Positions 43,938-52,472 of a stretch of 64,000 nt of DNA are shown here, piece after piece. The position numbers and the translations under genes are program-made. The number at the start of each line of letters is the position of its first letter. Positions within the stretch are counted from its first letter, which is position 1. The notes beneath the pieces were generated by a model that saw nothing but the letters and a program-made list of their open reading frames with translations, was not told the DNA's origin and searched no databases. Origin of the DNA: Algoriphagus vanfongensis DSM 17529 (GTDB taxonomy: Bacteria; Bacteroidota; Bacteroidia; Cytophagales; Cyclobacteriaceae); NCBI RefSeq assembly GCF_000429465.1, contig NZ_AUBX01000015.1, forward strand, positions 1 to 64,000, written 5' to 3'.

Positions 43938-44522
43938 ATGAGTACCAGAGTTTCCATAGATAGGAAAAAAGAAATCATCGAGGGCTTTTATGAGCTCTCC
44001 AAAGTCAATGGGATAGAAAATACATCCATTGCAAAAATCGGAAAGCACCTGGGAATGCCCCCCAGTCTGATCATGCATTACTTTCCGACCCGCGACATCC
44101 TGATATCCAATTTGATATCATTTATCCTCAAAAGAATGCTTCGGATATACACTCCGATCATCAAGGAGCTCAGAGTGCAGAATTATACCGATCCGGTGAC
44201 CTTTGTGGACAGGTTGTTTTCCAGAGATTGGAACTTGCTGATCGACGATGGAGTATTCTACGGGTGTTTTAGTTTGATCTTTAGAAATGAGACCATCAAG
44301 CGGGAGTTTCGTAACCTGCATCTCAAGTTGAGGGAAAATCTAAAAGAGATTCTTGATCAGGATGAGAAGCTCAACCAAAAAGACACCGCGTTGCTTTCTG
44401 AGCAAATTTTTGTGGTAGTTGAGGGAGCATATTATTACCTCTCGATGATCGAAGACGAGGAAATGTACGAAGACAAGGTACAAATTTTCAAAAATCAGGT
44501 TTATCAGCTTTTGAAACCCTAG
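43938..44522 (+). CDS. TetR family transcriptional regulator
   Basis: This 194-residue protein has an N-terminal TetR helix-turn-helix (about residues 10-55): IENTSIAKIGKHLGMPPSLIMHYFPTRDIL. The HYF..(R/K)D.L end of the motif is like that of BetI, the choline-responsive TetR repressor, but the ligand domain is too divergent to call it BetI. It is divergent from the metallophosphoesterase gene, with a perfect palindrome between them, and the same palindrome precedes susC. It probably represses both until a substrate-derived ligand is present. Direct evidence for the ligand is lacking. Confidence 0.85.
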   Translation: MSTRVSIDRKKEIIEGFYELSKVNGIENTSIAKIGKHLGMPPSLIMHYFPTRDILISNLISFILKRMLRIYTPIIKELRVQNYTDPVTFVDRLFSRDWNLLIDDGVFYGCFSLIFRNETIKREFRNLHLKLRENLKEILDQDEKLNQKDTALLSEQIFVVVEGAYYYLSMIEDEEMYEDKVQIFKNQVYQLLKP

Positions 44523-44615
44523 CTGGGTCTAGACTCATAAATCCAGCAGTTCTTCGCTCCAGACAGGTACCACATCGAAATTTTTGCTAATTTCAGCTAA
44601 TCAGATTTCGATAGC

Positions 44616-45068
44616 ATGAAAAATATTTTTGACCCCCAAGTCAATGAAGAGCTCAAGGCTAGAATCAACCAATTGACTCCTGATACTCAGGGAAAATGGG
44701 GAAAAATGACGGTGGATCAGATGCTGGCTCACTGCTCTGTCGCTTACGAGATGGCCTATACAGACAAGCATCCCAAGCCCAATGCCATCTTACGATTCTT
44801 CCTGAAAGCTTTCGTGAAAAATGGCGTGGTCAATGAAAAGCCCTATCCTAAAAATGCCCGGACTGCTCCTGTCTTTATCATCGCTGACCGAAGAAATTTT
44901 GAAAAGGAAAAAGAACAACTTCTTGCCTATGTCCAGCAGACTCATGAGCTCGGTCGTGCACATTTTGAGGGGAAAGAGTCCCTTTCCTTTGGACCAATGA
45001 CTGCGCAGGAGTGGAATAATCAGTTTTACAAGCACTTGGACCATCACCTGACCCAGTTCGGAGTATGA
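44616..45068 (+). CDS. DUF1569 (DinB-like fold) protein
   Basis: This 150-residue cytoplasmic protein matches DUF1569: WGKMTVDQMLAHCSVAYEMA near the N-terminus and NQFYKHLDHHLTQFGV at the end provide the His residues of a DinB-like four-helix bundle that may bind a metal. The function is unknown. Its stop codon overlaps the start of the VOC gene (ATGA at 45065), so the two are translationally coupled. Confidence 0.82.
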   Translation: MKNIFDPQVNEELKARINQLTPDTQGKWGKMTVDQMLAHCSVAYEMAYTDKHPKPNAILRFFLKAFVKNGVVNEKPYPKNARTAPVFIIADRRNFEKEKEQLLAYVQQTHELGRAHFEGKESLSFGPMTAQEWNNQFYKHLDHHLTQFGV

Positions 45069-45433
45069 TCCAGCCAGGCAAGTCCATTCGCACTTTTGTG
45101 GGAGCCAAAGATTTCAAGGAAAGCTGTCGCTTTTATGAGATGCTGGAGTTCGAACTACACCATCATGGAGAGGGTTTTGCCTATGTGGCTATCAGCCCCG
45201 GAATAGGATTTTATCTCCAGGACTACTATACTCAAGAGTGGTGTGAAAACAGCATGGTGTTTCTGGAAGTAGAAGACTTGGAAGCCTACCTCCAAAAAAT
45301 CAAAAGCCTAGAGCTACCGACCCATTTCCCGGGAGTCAAAGTATCCGAAATCCGCCATGATAGCTGGGGAGATGAGTTTTTCATCCATGATCCTGCCGGG
45401 GTACTGTGGCATATTGGGAAGTTTAAAAGCTAA
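45065..45433 (+). CDS. VOC family protein (glyoxalase/bleomycin-resistance fold)
   Basis: This 122-residue protein has the paired beta-alpha-beta-beta-beta units of the vicinal-oxygen-chelate fold: IRTFVGAKDFKESCRFYEML at the start and EVEDLEAYLQKI plus FFIHDPAGVLWHIGKF in the second half. VOC proteins include glyoxalases, dioxygenases and drug-binding proteins; I cannot tell which this is. It overlaps the DUF1569 gene by 4 nt and forms a two-gene operon with it. Confidence 0.82.
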   Translation: MIQPGKSIRTFVGAKDFKESCRFYEMLEFELHHHGEGFAYVAISPGIGFYLQDYYTQEWCENSMVFLEVEDLEAYLQKIKSLELPTHFPGVKVSEIRHDSWGDEFFIHDPAGVLWHIGKFKS

Positions 45434-45535
45434 GGATTAAGCACTTACAAAAATAAATTATCTGTTTTTTCTCCTAAACTCTCAGGTTTTGTTGGTTTAA
45501 ATCCCTAATTTTTAGTGAACTAAACTCAAAAAACC

Positions 45536-46144
45536 ATGAAAAAACTAATTGCCATAGCTGTCATTTTTGCGACTACCTCGGCGATGACCTTTGCCCAAGA
45601 CTGCGAAGGAATCTGCCAGTTCAATCAATTCATGTCCAAAAACCTCAAGTACGGTCAGGAAATTCGAGCTGACAAAATTCAAGGCCCCGTGACTTTTTCA
45701 TTGAACATTGACGAGCAGGGTCAACTCAAAAACAAACCGGAACTCATCGCAGGCAACGAACTGCTGGCAGAGGAAGTTTTTGCCACGTTGAATCTGATGG
45801 ATCAGGAAAACACCATCCAGCATTTGGGATCTGAATATTATGGCAAAGAGTTTTTGATGACTGTTGAATTTAAACTGTCTACTGCCAAAGAGACGGGATT
45901 CTATGTGCCTCAAGAGTCTGATCGTCAATACTTGGACAAACTCAACAAAAAGATAGATGCCAATCCATATTTCCCGAAGTATTACCGAGAGCGAGCTGAA
46001 TTCTATGAAGTAAAAGGCAAAAAATTGCTCGCAGAATTGGATCAAGAAAAAGCTGAACTACTCAAAGAAAAAGAGATCACCTCTATCGTCGTAGTTGGCT
46101 ACCTCGCTGATCCACGCCGCAAATCTTTGAATAGCGAAGACTGA
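45536..46144 (+). CDS. Exported protein with TonB C-terminal-like domain and helical tail
   Basis: This 202-residue protein has a signal peptide (1-20, ending TFAQ). A TonB-C-like region (about 30-120) contains GPVTFSLNIDEQGQLKN. A helical tail (KLNKKIDANPYFPKYYRERAEFYEVKGKK, read as separate short helices) resembles a TPR pair. The architecture and size mirror the protein at 32155-32790, so they are probably distant paralogues. It lacks a membrane anchor. Function is unknown. Confidence 0.6.
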   Translation: MKKLIAIAVIFATTSAMTFAQDCEGICQFNQFMSKNLKYGQEIRADKIQGPVTFSLNIDEQGQLKNKPELIAGNELLAEEVFATLNLMDQENTIQHLGSEYYGKEFLMTVEFKLSTAKETGFYVPQESDRQYLDKLNKKIDANPYFPKYYRERAEFYEVKGKKLLAELDQEKAELLKEKEITSIVVVGYLADPRRKSLNSED

Positions 46145-46244
46145 GCGTCACCCCTACTATAATCGAAGCACCTGGAATACTTTCTAGGTACTTTTTTTGG
46201 TCTATTCGAGCTAGGATTCCTAAGTTTATCCCACTAAAGAATAA

Positions 46245-46712
46245 ATGATGCATTTGAGAGTTTCCACCTTCGCTTTTCTTTCCCTTCTTTTCTTTGCTTG
46301 CGCTGAAAAGCCCGCTCAAACTGAAGAGCAAACTTTAGATCAATTTCCCGAAACAATAGAAGTTCCGCTCAGTAGCGGAGACAACTCTATGAACTCATTG
46401 GACTGGGCTGGCACCTACTTGGGTACCTTACCCTGTGCAGATTGTGAGGGAATCGAAACAAAACTGGTACTCAATCAAGATGGCAGCTATCATTATACCA
46501 CGCACTATTTCGGTCTCAATGACGCTTTGGAGCACGAATATCTTGGTAAATTCACCTGGGATGAATCAGGATCTGTCATTACACTTCATGGTGTAGATGG
46601 TATTCCGGGCAAATACAAAGTGGGCGAAAATCGGATTTGGCACCTGGATATGGATGGCAATCAAATCACCGGAGCACTGGCTGACCAATATATTTTGACC
46701 AAGCAGGATTGA
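46245..46712 (+). CDS. NlpE-like lipoprotein
   Basis: This 155-residue lipoprotein (lipid Cys19 in LLFFAC) carries the NlpE N-terminal domain signature AGTYLGTLPCADCEGIETKL, including the C-x-x-C pair, followed by a short beta-barrel-like domain ending QYILTKQD. In Escherichia coli NlpE signals surface and copper stress to the Cpx system; no Cpx genes are seen here. Its TGA stop directly abuts the TCA that is the oxyR stop on the other strand, forming TGATCA, so the two convergent genes share no spacer. Confidence 0.8.
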   Translation: MMHLRVSTFAFLSLLFFACAEKPAQTEEQTLDQFPETIEVPLSSGDNSMNSLDWAGTYLGTLPCADCEGIETKLVLNQDGSYHYTTHYFGLNDALEHEYLGKFTWDESGSVITLHGVDGIPGKYKVGENRIWHLDMDGNQITGALADQYILTKQD

Positions 46713-47645
46713 TCACTTAAAACGCACAATTTTGCCGTGAGCTTTGGAAGTCATCTCTGCAGGAATGGCGGCAGTGATTTCATTGAAGAGTAACTCGACT
46801 AGCTTTTGCTTCAGATAGCTTCTGTTCAAGATAATGCTGACTTCCCTCGTAGGAGCATCCCCTCCAAAAGGCCGTAGTCTGGTCTTTTCTTCCTCCGAAA
46901 GCTCCATCGTGGCCAGTTCCGGCAGCAAAGTCAAGCCCTGATAGCGGTTGACCATATTTTTCAGCCCTTCCAATGATCCACTTTCGTAGTGAAAATTTTG
47001 AGGTCCGCTGGTACTTTGATCACAAAAATTGATTACTTGATCCCGGAAGCAATGTCCCTGCTGCATCACCCATAGGTCTTCGGCCTTGATCTGGTTGGCA
47101 TAGATCTCCTTGTACTGGAGCAGCGGGTGATTTTTGGAGAGGTAAGCATAGAATTTCTCATAAAACATGGGCTTCTCTAATATGCCAGGCTCCATGACAG
47201 GAGTCACGATGATCCCCAGATCCAATTCATCATTTTTCAACCTTCTGATCACTTCTTCGGTGACCATCTCCTGAACCTCTAACTTGACATTGGGATACTT
47301 CTCCAGAAAGACCCTGACAAATCGATGCAAAAGATACGGCGCCAAGGTCGGGATGATACCCAACTTGATGACACCTGATATATCTCCCTTGAGATGGGCC
47401 ACCAATTCCAGTATCCCCTTGCTTTCTGACACGACCCTTTTGGCTTGAGCGATGATCTGAACTCCTATTTCGGTAGGAATTACCGGCATTTTGCTTCTGT
47501 CAAAAAGTATCACCCCCAACTCCCGCTCCAGCTTACTCAGCTGGGCACTCAGGGTAGGCTGAGTGACAAAGCATGACTCAGCGGCCTGTCCAAAGTGGCG
47601 ATGTTTGTCTACTGCAATGAGGTATTCTAGTTGTTGGATAGTCAT
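46713..47645 (-). CDS. oxyR: Hydrogen-peroxide sensor OxyR, LysR family
   Basis: This 310-residue LysR regulator has an N-terminal winged helix (QQLEYLIAVDKHRHFGQAAE...TQPTLSAQLSKLERELG) and a periplasmic-binding-like sensor domain. Cys199 and Cys208 fall in GHCFRDQVINFC, the same numbering and spacing as the redox pair of E. coli OxyR, which form a disulfide on peroxide exposure. That makes OxyR, rather than a generic LysR protein, a confident call. It ends back-to-back with the NlpE-like gene and diverges from the Gfo/Idh gene. A target such as katG or ahpC is not in the window. Confidence 0.93.
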   Translation of the reverse strand: MTIQQLEYLIAVDKHRHFGQAAESCFVTQPTLSAQLSKLERELGVILFDRSKMPVIPTEIGVQIIAQAKRVVSESKGILELVAHLKGDISGVIKLGIIPTLAPYLLHRFVRVFLEKYPNVKLEVQEMVTEEVIRRLKNDELDLGIIVTPVMEPGILEKPMFYEKFYAYLSKNHPLLQYKEIYANQIKAEDLWVMQQGHCFRDQVINFCDQSTSGPQNFHYESGSLEGLKNMVNRYQGLTLLPELATMELSEEEKTRLRPFGGDAPTREVSIILNRSYLKQKLVELLFNEITAAIPAEMTSKAHGKIVRFK

Positions 47646-47823
47646 ATATCTGAAGCTTTCTCTGCTAATTTAGAAAAAGCTAGGTGAGTTTAAGCCCTCT
47701 CTGTTTTTCGGGGCGGTGCATTTCATCCAATTTTTTAGCCAACGCCATCCTTTGGATTTCCCTTTCCTAAAGATTTCCAGTATTTTATGTCTTTAATCAA
47801 TCAAACCCAAAATCCTTTCCCCC

Positions 47824-49125
47824 ATGTCAAAATCAAATTTTTCAAGAAGGAAATTTATTGCAAGCAGCCTTCTTACCGGAGCAGGCCTCAGCCTTGGCCC
47901 ACAACTTTCTTTTGCCAACACAAAAAACCAGGCTTCTCTTTCTACAGTCAAAATGGGCTTCATCGGAGTAGGGAGACAAGCTATGGGACTTCTCAATCGC
48001 TTCATGTCTTTGCCTCAAGTAGAAGTCATCGCAGCTGCCGATGTCTACGATATCAAGTTGCAGCGCTTTGTCCAGCGAACTCACAAAAACTACGCAGACC
48101 GCGGAGCAAAAGCTCCAGAAATAAAGACTTATGAAGACTACCAAGAATTGCTTGCCAATCCTGAGATAGACGCAGTCGTGATTGCTACGCCAGATCATTG
48201 GCATGCCAAAATCGCCATCGACGCTTGCAAAGCAAAAAAGGATATTTATCTGGAAAAGCCTTTGACTTTTACGGTTTTCGAGGGACAAGAACTGGTAAAA
48301 GCTGTTCGAGAAAACTCCATTATCTTGGCAGTAGGAAGCATGCAGCGGTCTGCTGTGAATTTCCAAACAGCCGTGACCCATGTACAAAAGGGAAATCTAG
48401 GCAAACTGACCCAAGTGCTCGCCCATGTGGGAGACAATCCTTTCCCCAAACCCTACGATCTTCCCAAAGAATCAATTCCAGCCGGACTGAATTGGGAAAA
48501 ATGGACAGGCCCAATCTCGGACATCCCCTATAATCCAGAACTAAATCCTCCCATCAGTCTTCAGCCTGAACAAAATGAAAAAGTCTGGGGAGCTTGGCGA
48601 TGGTATGAGGAGACGGGCGGTGGACTCATGACCGATTGGGGTGCTCATATGATCGATGTAGCCCAATGGGGCATGGGCATGGATAGACAAGGCCCCGTAG
48701 CTGTCATTCCTCCAGCAGGGGATAAGCCATTGATTTACCGCTATTCAAATGGATTGGAATTGTGGATTACTCCCTTTGATGAGGGCAGGCAAGGTGTGAA
48801 ATTCATCGGAGAAAAAGGTTGGATCAAGGTTTCCAGAGGAAATTATGACACATCCATTCCAGAACTGGCACTGGAAGACAAACCAGAAAACTTTGTTTAC
48901 GATCAGCACTACGTTGATTTCATCGAATCCATCCATCGAAGAAAAGATCCAATCGTCCCGGTGGAAATAGGCCACAGCTCCTGCACCACTTGCACTATCG
49001 GCAACATCGCCCACAAGCTCAATCGGCCTCTCCAATGGGATCCGGCAGCACAGAACTTTGGAAATGATTACGAGGCCAATACTCATCTACACTACACGTA
49101 TCAACATGGAATCTCTCTTCTTTAA
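47824..49125 (+). CDS. Gfo/Idh/MocA family oxidoreductase with Tat signal
   Basis: This 433-residue protein begins with a Tat signal (SRRKFIASSLLTGAGLSLG). A Rossmann NAD(P) motif (MGFIGVGRQAMG) follows, then VVIATPDHWHAKIAIDA and LEKPLTFTVFEGQELV with the conserved EKP lysine. The C-terminal domain contains ETGGGLMTDWGAHMIDVAQWG. Exported Gfo/Idh/MocA enzymes of Bacteroidota act on sugars or inositols, but the substrate here is unknown. The next gene starts 20 nt before its stop, so the pair is an operon with translational coupling. Confidence 0.88.
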   Translation: MSKSNFSRRKFIASSLLTGAGLSLGPQLSFANTKNQASLSTVKMGFIGVGRQAMGLLNRFMSLPQVEVIAAADVYDIKLQRFVQRTHKNYADRGAKAPEIKTYEDYQELLANPEIDAVVIATPDHWHAKIAIDACKAKKDIYLEKPLTFTVFEGQELVKAVRENSIILAVGSMQRSAVNFQTAVTHVQKGNLGKLTQVLAHVGDNPFPKPYDLPKESIPAGLNWEKWTGPISDIPYNPELNPPISLQPEQNEKVWGAWRWYEETGGGLMTDWGAHMIDVAQWGMGMDRQGPVAVIPPAGDKPLIYRYSNGLELWITPFDEGRQGVKFIGEKGWIKVSRGNYDTSIPELALEDKPENFVYDQHYVDFIESIHRRKDPIVPVEIGHSSCTTCTIGNIAHKLNRPLQWDPAAQNFGNDYEANTHLHYTYQHGISLL

Positions 49126-50332
49126 AATAAAAACCGCATCCTACAGTGCAGGTATTGTCTTCGTCCTCGTGGCATCCTTTTCCTGCCAATCAAAAACCGA
49201 ATCAGTCTTAGTCGATGATCAGCAGAAAAACGACTTTACGATTTTTGACCCAGACCCTCAGTCGGTAGCCGAAAAGCCAATCGCCAAGTTGCAGATTGGA
49301 GATCCTGCGCCGCCATTTAACTTACCTGGCATAGACGGGAAGTTTCACTCCCTTGATGACTATGCAGAAGCAGAAGTCTTGGTCATCAATTTCACCTGTA
49401 ATCATTGCCCTACAGCCCAGGCTTATGAGGATAGGTTTATCCAAGCTGTATCTGACTACCAAGATCAGGCTGTGGCCTTTGTAGCCATCTCTGCCAATAG
49501 CCCCATTGCAATCCTCCCTGAGGAGCTGGGCTATACGGATCTGAGTGACAGTTTTCAAGAAATGATCATTCGTGCAGAAAACAAAACCTATAATTTCCCT
49601 TACCTCTATGATGGCGATACCCATGAGTTTTCCACAGCTTATGGCCCGACTGCTACCCCCCATGTTTTTGTATTCGACAAGGCACGCAAGCTCACCTACT
49701 CGGGGCGCATCGACGCTTCAGAAAAGCCGGGTACAGGACAAGGAGAGGATCTCCGAAAAGCGATTGATGCAACTTTGGCAGGACAGGTACTCCCTGCCGA
49801 TCAGGCTCAGACACCGGCTTTTGGCTGCTCTATGAAATGGGCCTGGAAAAATGAATACACAGAAAAAGTCAACAAAGAATGGAGTGAAAAGCCTGTCACT
49901 CTAGAAAAGTTATCCACAGAGGGCTTGGCTAAACTACTTAAAAATGAGACAGATGAACTGCTACTAGTCAATTTCTGGGCGACTTGGTGCGGACCATGTA
50001 TCATTGAATATCCTGAATTTGTCACCATGCAGCGAATGTATGGAGAGCGTGATTTCCAATTTGTCTCAGTCTCTATGGATGCTCCAGATCAAGATCAAAA
50101 AGCTCTCAAATATCTGAAAGGCAAAGCTTCAGCTTTGCCCAATTACATCATGGATACGGATGATAAATATGCCGTCATAGACGTTGTGGGAAGCGATTGG
50201 GATGGAAGTCTCCCGATCACCCTCCTGATAGAGCCTGGAGGAAATATCCATTACAATAAAAACGGAATCATGTCCCCCCTTCTTTTGAAGCAAAAAATTG
50301 TAGATCATCCATTGATTGGAAGATACTATTGA
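49106..50332 (+). CDS. Lipoprotein with two thioredoxin-fold domains (redoxin + TlpA-like)
   Basis: The ATG at 49106 gives a lipoprotein signal (lipid Cys27 in VASFSC); a start at 49058 would add a sequence overlapping the upstream gene further. The 408-residue protein has a redoxin-like domain at about 60-235 with NFTCNHCPTAQ (Cys98, Cys101) and a second, TlpA/ResA-like domain at about 275-400 with NFWATWCGPCIIEYPE (Cys295, Cys298). A two-headed periplasmic thiol reductase or disulfide-exchange protein is likely. It is coupled to the Gfo/Idh gene. Confidence 0.85.
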   Translation: MESLFFKIKTASYSAGIVFVLVASFSCQSKTESVLVDDQQKNDFTIFDPDPQSVAEKPIAKLQIGDPAPPFNLPGIDGKFHSLDDYAEAEVLVINFTCNHCPTAQAYEDRFIQAVSDYQDQAVAFVAISANSPIAILPEELGYTDLSDSFQEMIIRAENKTYNFPYLYDGDTHEFSTAYGPTATPHVFVFDKARKLTYSGRIDASEKPGTGQGEDLRKAIDATLAGQVLPADQAQTPAFGCSMKWAWKNEYTEKVNKEWSEKPVTLEKLSTEGLAKLLKNETDELLLVNFWATWCGPCIIEYPEFVTMQRMYGERDFQFVSVSMDAPDQDQKALKYLKGKASALPNYIMDTDDKYAVIDVVGSDWDGSLPITLLIEPGGNIHYNKNGIMSPLLLKQKIVDHPLIGRYY

Positions 50333-50345
50333 CTTGTGAGATTGA

Positions 50346-50843
50346 GTGATAAAAGATAATTTTACACTATTCAATTTGAAACAAGATTCTAAGCTCATGG
50401 CGCGATTGACAGATCTATCTTTACTCCTCTACACCAACTCCCGACTTATGATTCAGGCAATCCAGTCGCGATTAAATGAATTTGATCTCACCTATCCCCA
50501 ATACCTCACTTTGGCAGTACTCTGGGAGGAAGACGGACTCTATGTCAATCAGATCGGTCAGAAGCTTGCCTTGGACTCAGGAACACTTACACCCTTGATC
50601 AAAAAGCTAGAGGCCAGCAACTATGTCAAAAGAATCCGAAGCGAAGAAGATGAACGCAAAGTCAAGGTAGAACTGACCTATCAGGGCAAGTCCTTGCAAT
50701 CCTCCGTCACCCAAGCCCTCAATCGATTGGAGGTAGATTTTGACGGGGAAGAAACCATTGAGATCGGCACATTCACGACGGCCATGGAGCTCTTGCAGGG
50801 AAAAATCAAGGCTTTTCAAGAAGGAGAAAAATACAATCACTAA
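50346..50843 (+). CDS. MarR family regulator, OhrR-like but without the sensing cysteine
   Basis: This 165-residue protein aligns well with OhrR: LTYPQYLTLAVLWEEDGLYV, LDSGTLTPLIKKLEASNYVKR and the wing RSEEDERKVKVELT. OhrR senses organic peroxides through a conserved Cys in LCFLLY; here the matching segment is LSLLLY, with Ser25 at that place, and I find no cysteine anywhere in the protein. A start at 50397 (shortening it by 17 residues) is possible. It lies 13 nt after the double-thioredoxin gene and 11 nt before a membrane-protein gene, probably in one transcript. The effector is unknown. Confidence 0.82.
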   Translation: MIKDNFTLFNLKQDSKLMARLTDLSLLLYTNSRLMIQAIQSRLNEFDLTYPQYLTLAVLWEEDGLYVNQIGQKLALDSGTLTPLIKKLEASNYVKRIRSEEDERKVKVELTYQGKSLQSSVTQALNRLEVDFDGEETIEIGTFTTAMELLQGKIKAFQEGEKYNH

Positions 50844-50854
50844 GTATATTCTAG

Positions 50855-51403
50855 ATGCAAAGAACACTGGATGAACAGCGCCTCGAATTTTCCAATCAAA
50901 AATTTCTCGCCACACCGCTTGCCGGCCTGATCGTCTGGACAATTATCGGTATTGTCGGGGCATTTTTTTCAGACTTTATAGCTGTTTGGAGCATTTTCAT
51001 AGGAACAGGAAGTATTGTATACCTAGGTCTTTTTCTATCTAAATACACAGGAGAGAATTTCCTTGACAAGACCAAGCCTAAAAACGAGTTCGATGGACTG
51101 TTTTTTTTCACCGTGGCTCAGGCTGTTTTAGTATATGCGATTGCTATCCCTTTCTTTTTGCAAGACTATACGTCCCTTCCGCTGTCTGTTGGGATCCTGA
51201 CAGGTTTGATGTGGCTGCCATTTTCTTGGATTATCAGACATTGGGTCGGAATTTTCCATACAGTCAGTCGTACTATTTTGGTTTTGGCTCTTTGGTACCT
51301 ATTGCCCGCATACCGATTCGTCGCCATCCCATTTGCCATAGTTGGGATCTATATTTTGACGCTAGTGATTTTAAAAAATAGAAAACGAAAAACGCTTAAT
51401 TAA
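50855..51403 (+). CDS. Conserved membrane protein (possibly DUF7010)
   Basis: This 182-residue protein begins MQRTLDEQRLEFSNQKFLATP and has about five membrane segments. The start pattern and layout recall a small membrane family I know as DUF7010, but this is a tentative match. It lies 11 nt after the MarR gene and could be its regulated target. Its last 8 nt overlap the end of the convergent quinone-oxidoreductase gene. Confidence 0.6.
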   Translation: MQRTLDEQRLEFSNQKFLATPLAGLIVWTIIGIVGAFFSDFIAVWSIFIGTGSIVYLGLFLSKYTGENFLDKTKPKNEFDGLFFFTVAQAVLVYAIAIPFFLQDYTSLPLSVGILTGLMWLPFSWIIRHWVGIFHTVSRTILVLALWYLLPAYRFVAIPFAIVGIYILTLVILKNRKRKTLN

Positions 51404-52373
51404 GCACTACCACTGCTTTTCCGACCAATTTCCTATCCATCATCGCTCGCAAAGCTTTGGGAGCTTCTTTTAAGGAATACTTCGAAACAACTGGTTTTTG
51501 AATTTTCCCTTCGGAAATCCAATTCATTAATTGATTCAAATTCTCACGGTTTTTATCAGCTTCCTTTCTGGAAAAATTTCCCCAAAAAACTCCTACGATT
51601 GAACAGCCTTTTAGCAAAGGCAAATTCATGGGCATCTTTGGGATTTCTCCCTGCGCAAAACCCACCACCAAATATCTTCCTCCCCAAGCCATTCCTCTCA
51701 AAGCCTGTTCAGTGTAAGAACCTCCAACAGGATCCAAGACCACATCTACGCCTTCTCCATCGGTCAACTCTTTGATTCGGGTTTTTAGATCCTCCTCAGT
51801 ATAGTCTATAGTCAAATCCGCACCTTTTGCTTTGGCCGCTGCTAACTTATCCACAGAGGACGCTGCCGCTATTACTTTGGCTCCCATCAATTTCCCAAGT
51901 TCCACAGCTGCCAAACCGATCCCTCCACCAGCTCCCAATACCAGCAAAGTCTCTCCACTTTTCAATCCTCCACGATCCTTCAAGGCATACAATGAAGTCG
52001 CATAAGTATACAAAGTTGCAGCAGCCGTTTCGGCTGGAATATCCTTGGGCAAAGCAAATACCCTGTCTTCATCCACCAAAGCCTTTTCGGCCATTCCTCC
52101 CCATCCGCTGAGTCCCAAAACATAATCACCTACCTGAAAATCGGAAACTTCCTTTCCACATACGATGACTTTCCCAACCAGTTCCCCTCCCGGAGAAAAA
52201 GGCAATTCTGGCTTGAACTGATATTTGTCCTGAATGATCAAGGTATCCGGAAAATTCACTCCACAAGCCTCTACCATCACTAGAACTTGCTTGGGACCTG
52301 GTATGGGAGTAGGAATTTCACAAAGATGAAGAGTTTCTGGCATTCCGAATTTTGCACAAATCAAGGCTTGCAT
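51396..52373 (-). CDS. Zinc-independent NADPH:quinone oxidoreductase (Qor-type MDR)
   Basis: I chose the ATG at 52373 (MQALICAKFGMPETL), which gives the standard 325-residue family length; the frame extends upstream to 52496 without recognisable sequence and would cross the next gene's start. Features are PGGELVGKV, VLVLGAGGGIGLAAVELGKLMGAKVIA (nucleotide-binding fold, split in family by G-x-G-G) and ADLTIDYTEEDLK. No zinc ligands are seen. It reduces quinones or enone-type electrophiles with NADPH. Confidence 0.87.
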   Translation of the reverse strand: MQALICAKFGMPETLHLCEIPTPIPGPKQVLVMVEACGVNFPDTLIIQDKYQFKPELPFSPGGELVGKVIVCGKEVSDFQVGDYVLGLSGWGGMAEKALVDEDRVFALPKDIPAETAAATLYTYATSLYALKDRGGLKSGETLLVLGAGGGIGLAAVELGKLMGAKVIAAASSVDKLAAAKAKGADLTIDYTEEDLKTRIKELTDGEGVDVVLDPVGGSYTEQALRGMAWGGRYLVVGFAQGEIPKMPMNLPLLKGCSIVGVFWGNFSRKEADKNRENLNQLMNWISEGKIQKPVVSKYSLKEAPKALRAMMDRKLVGKAVVVLN

Positions 52374-52472
52374 ACTGAATGGGTTTGGTGTCAGAGAAAA
52401 GTGGTTTGAAAGTAGGCATTTCCTCCCGAAAGCGATAATTTTGAAGCCTTTAAACCAATTGAATACAAACCC

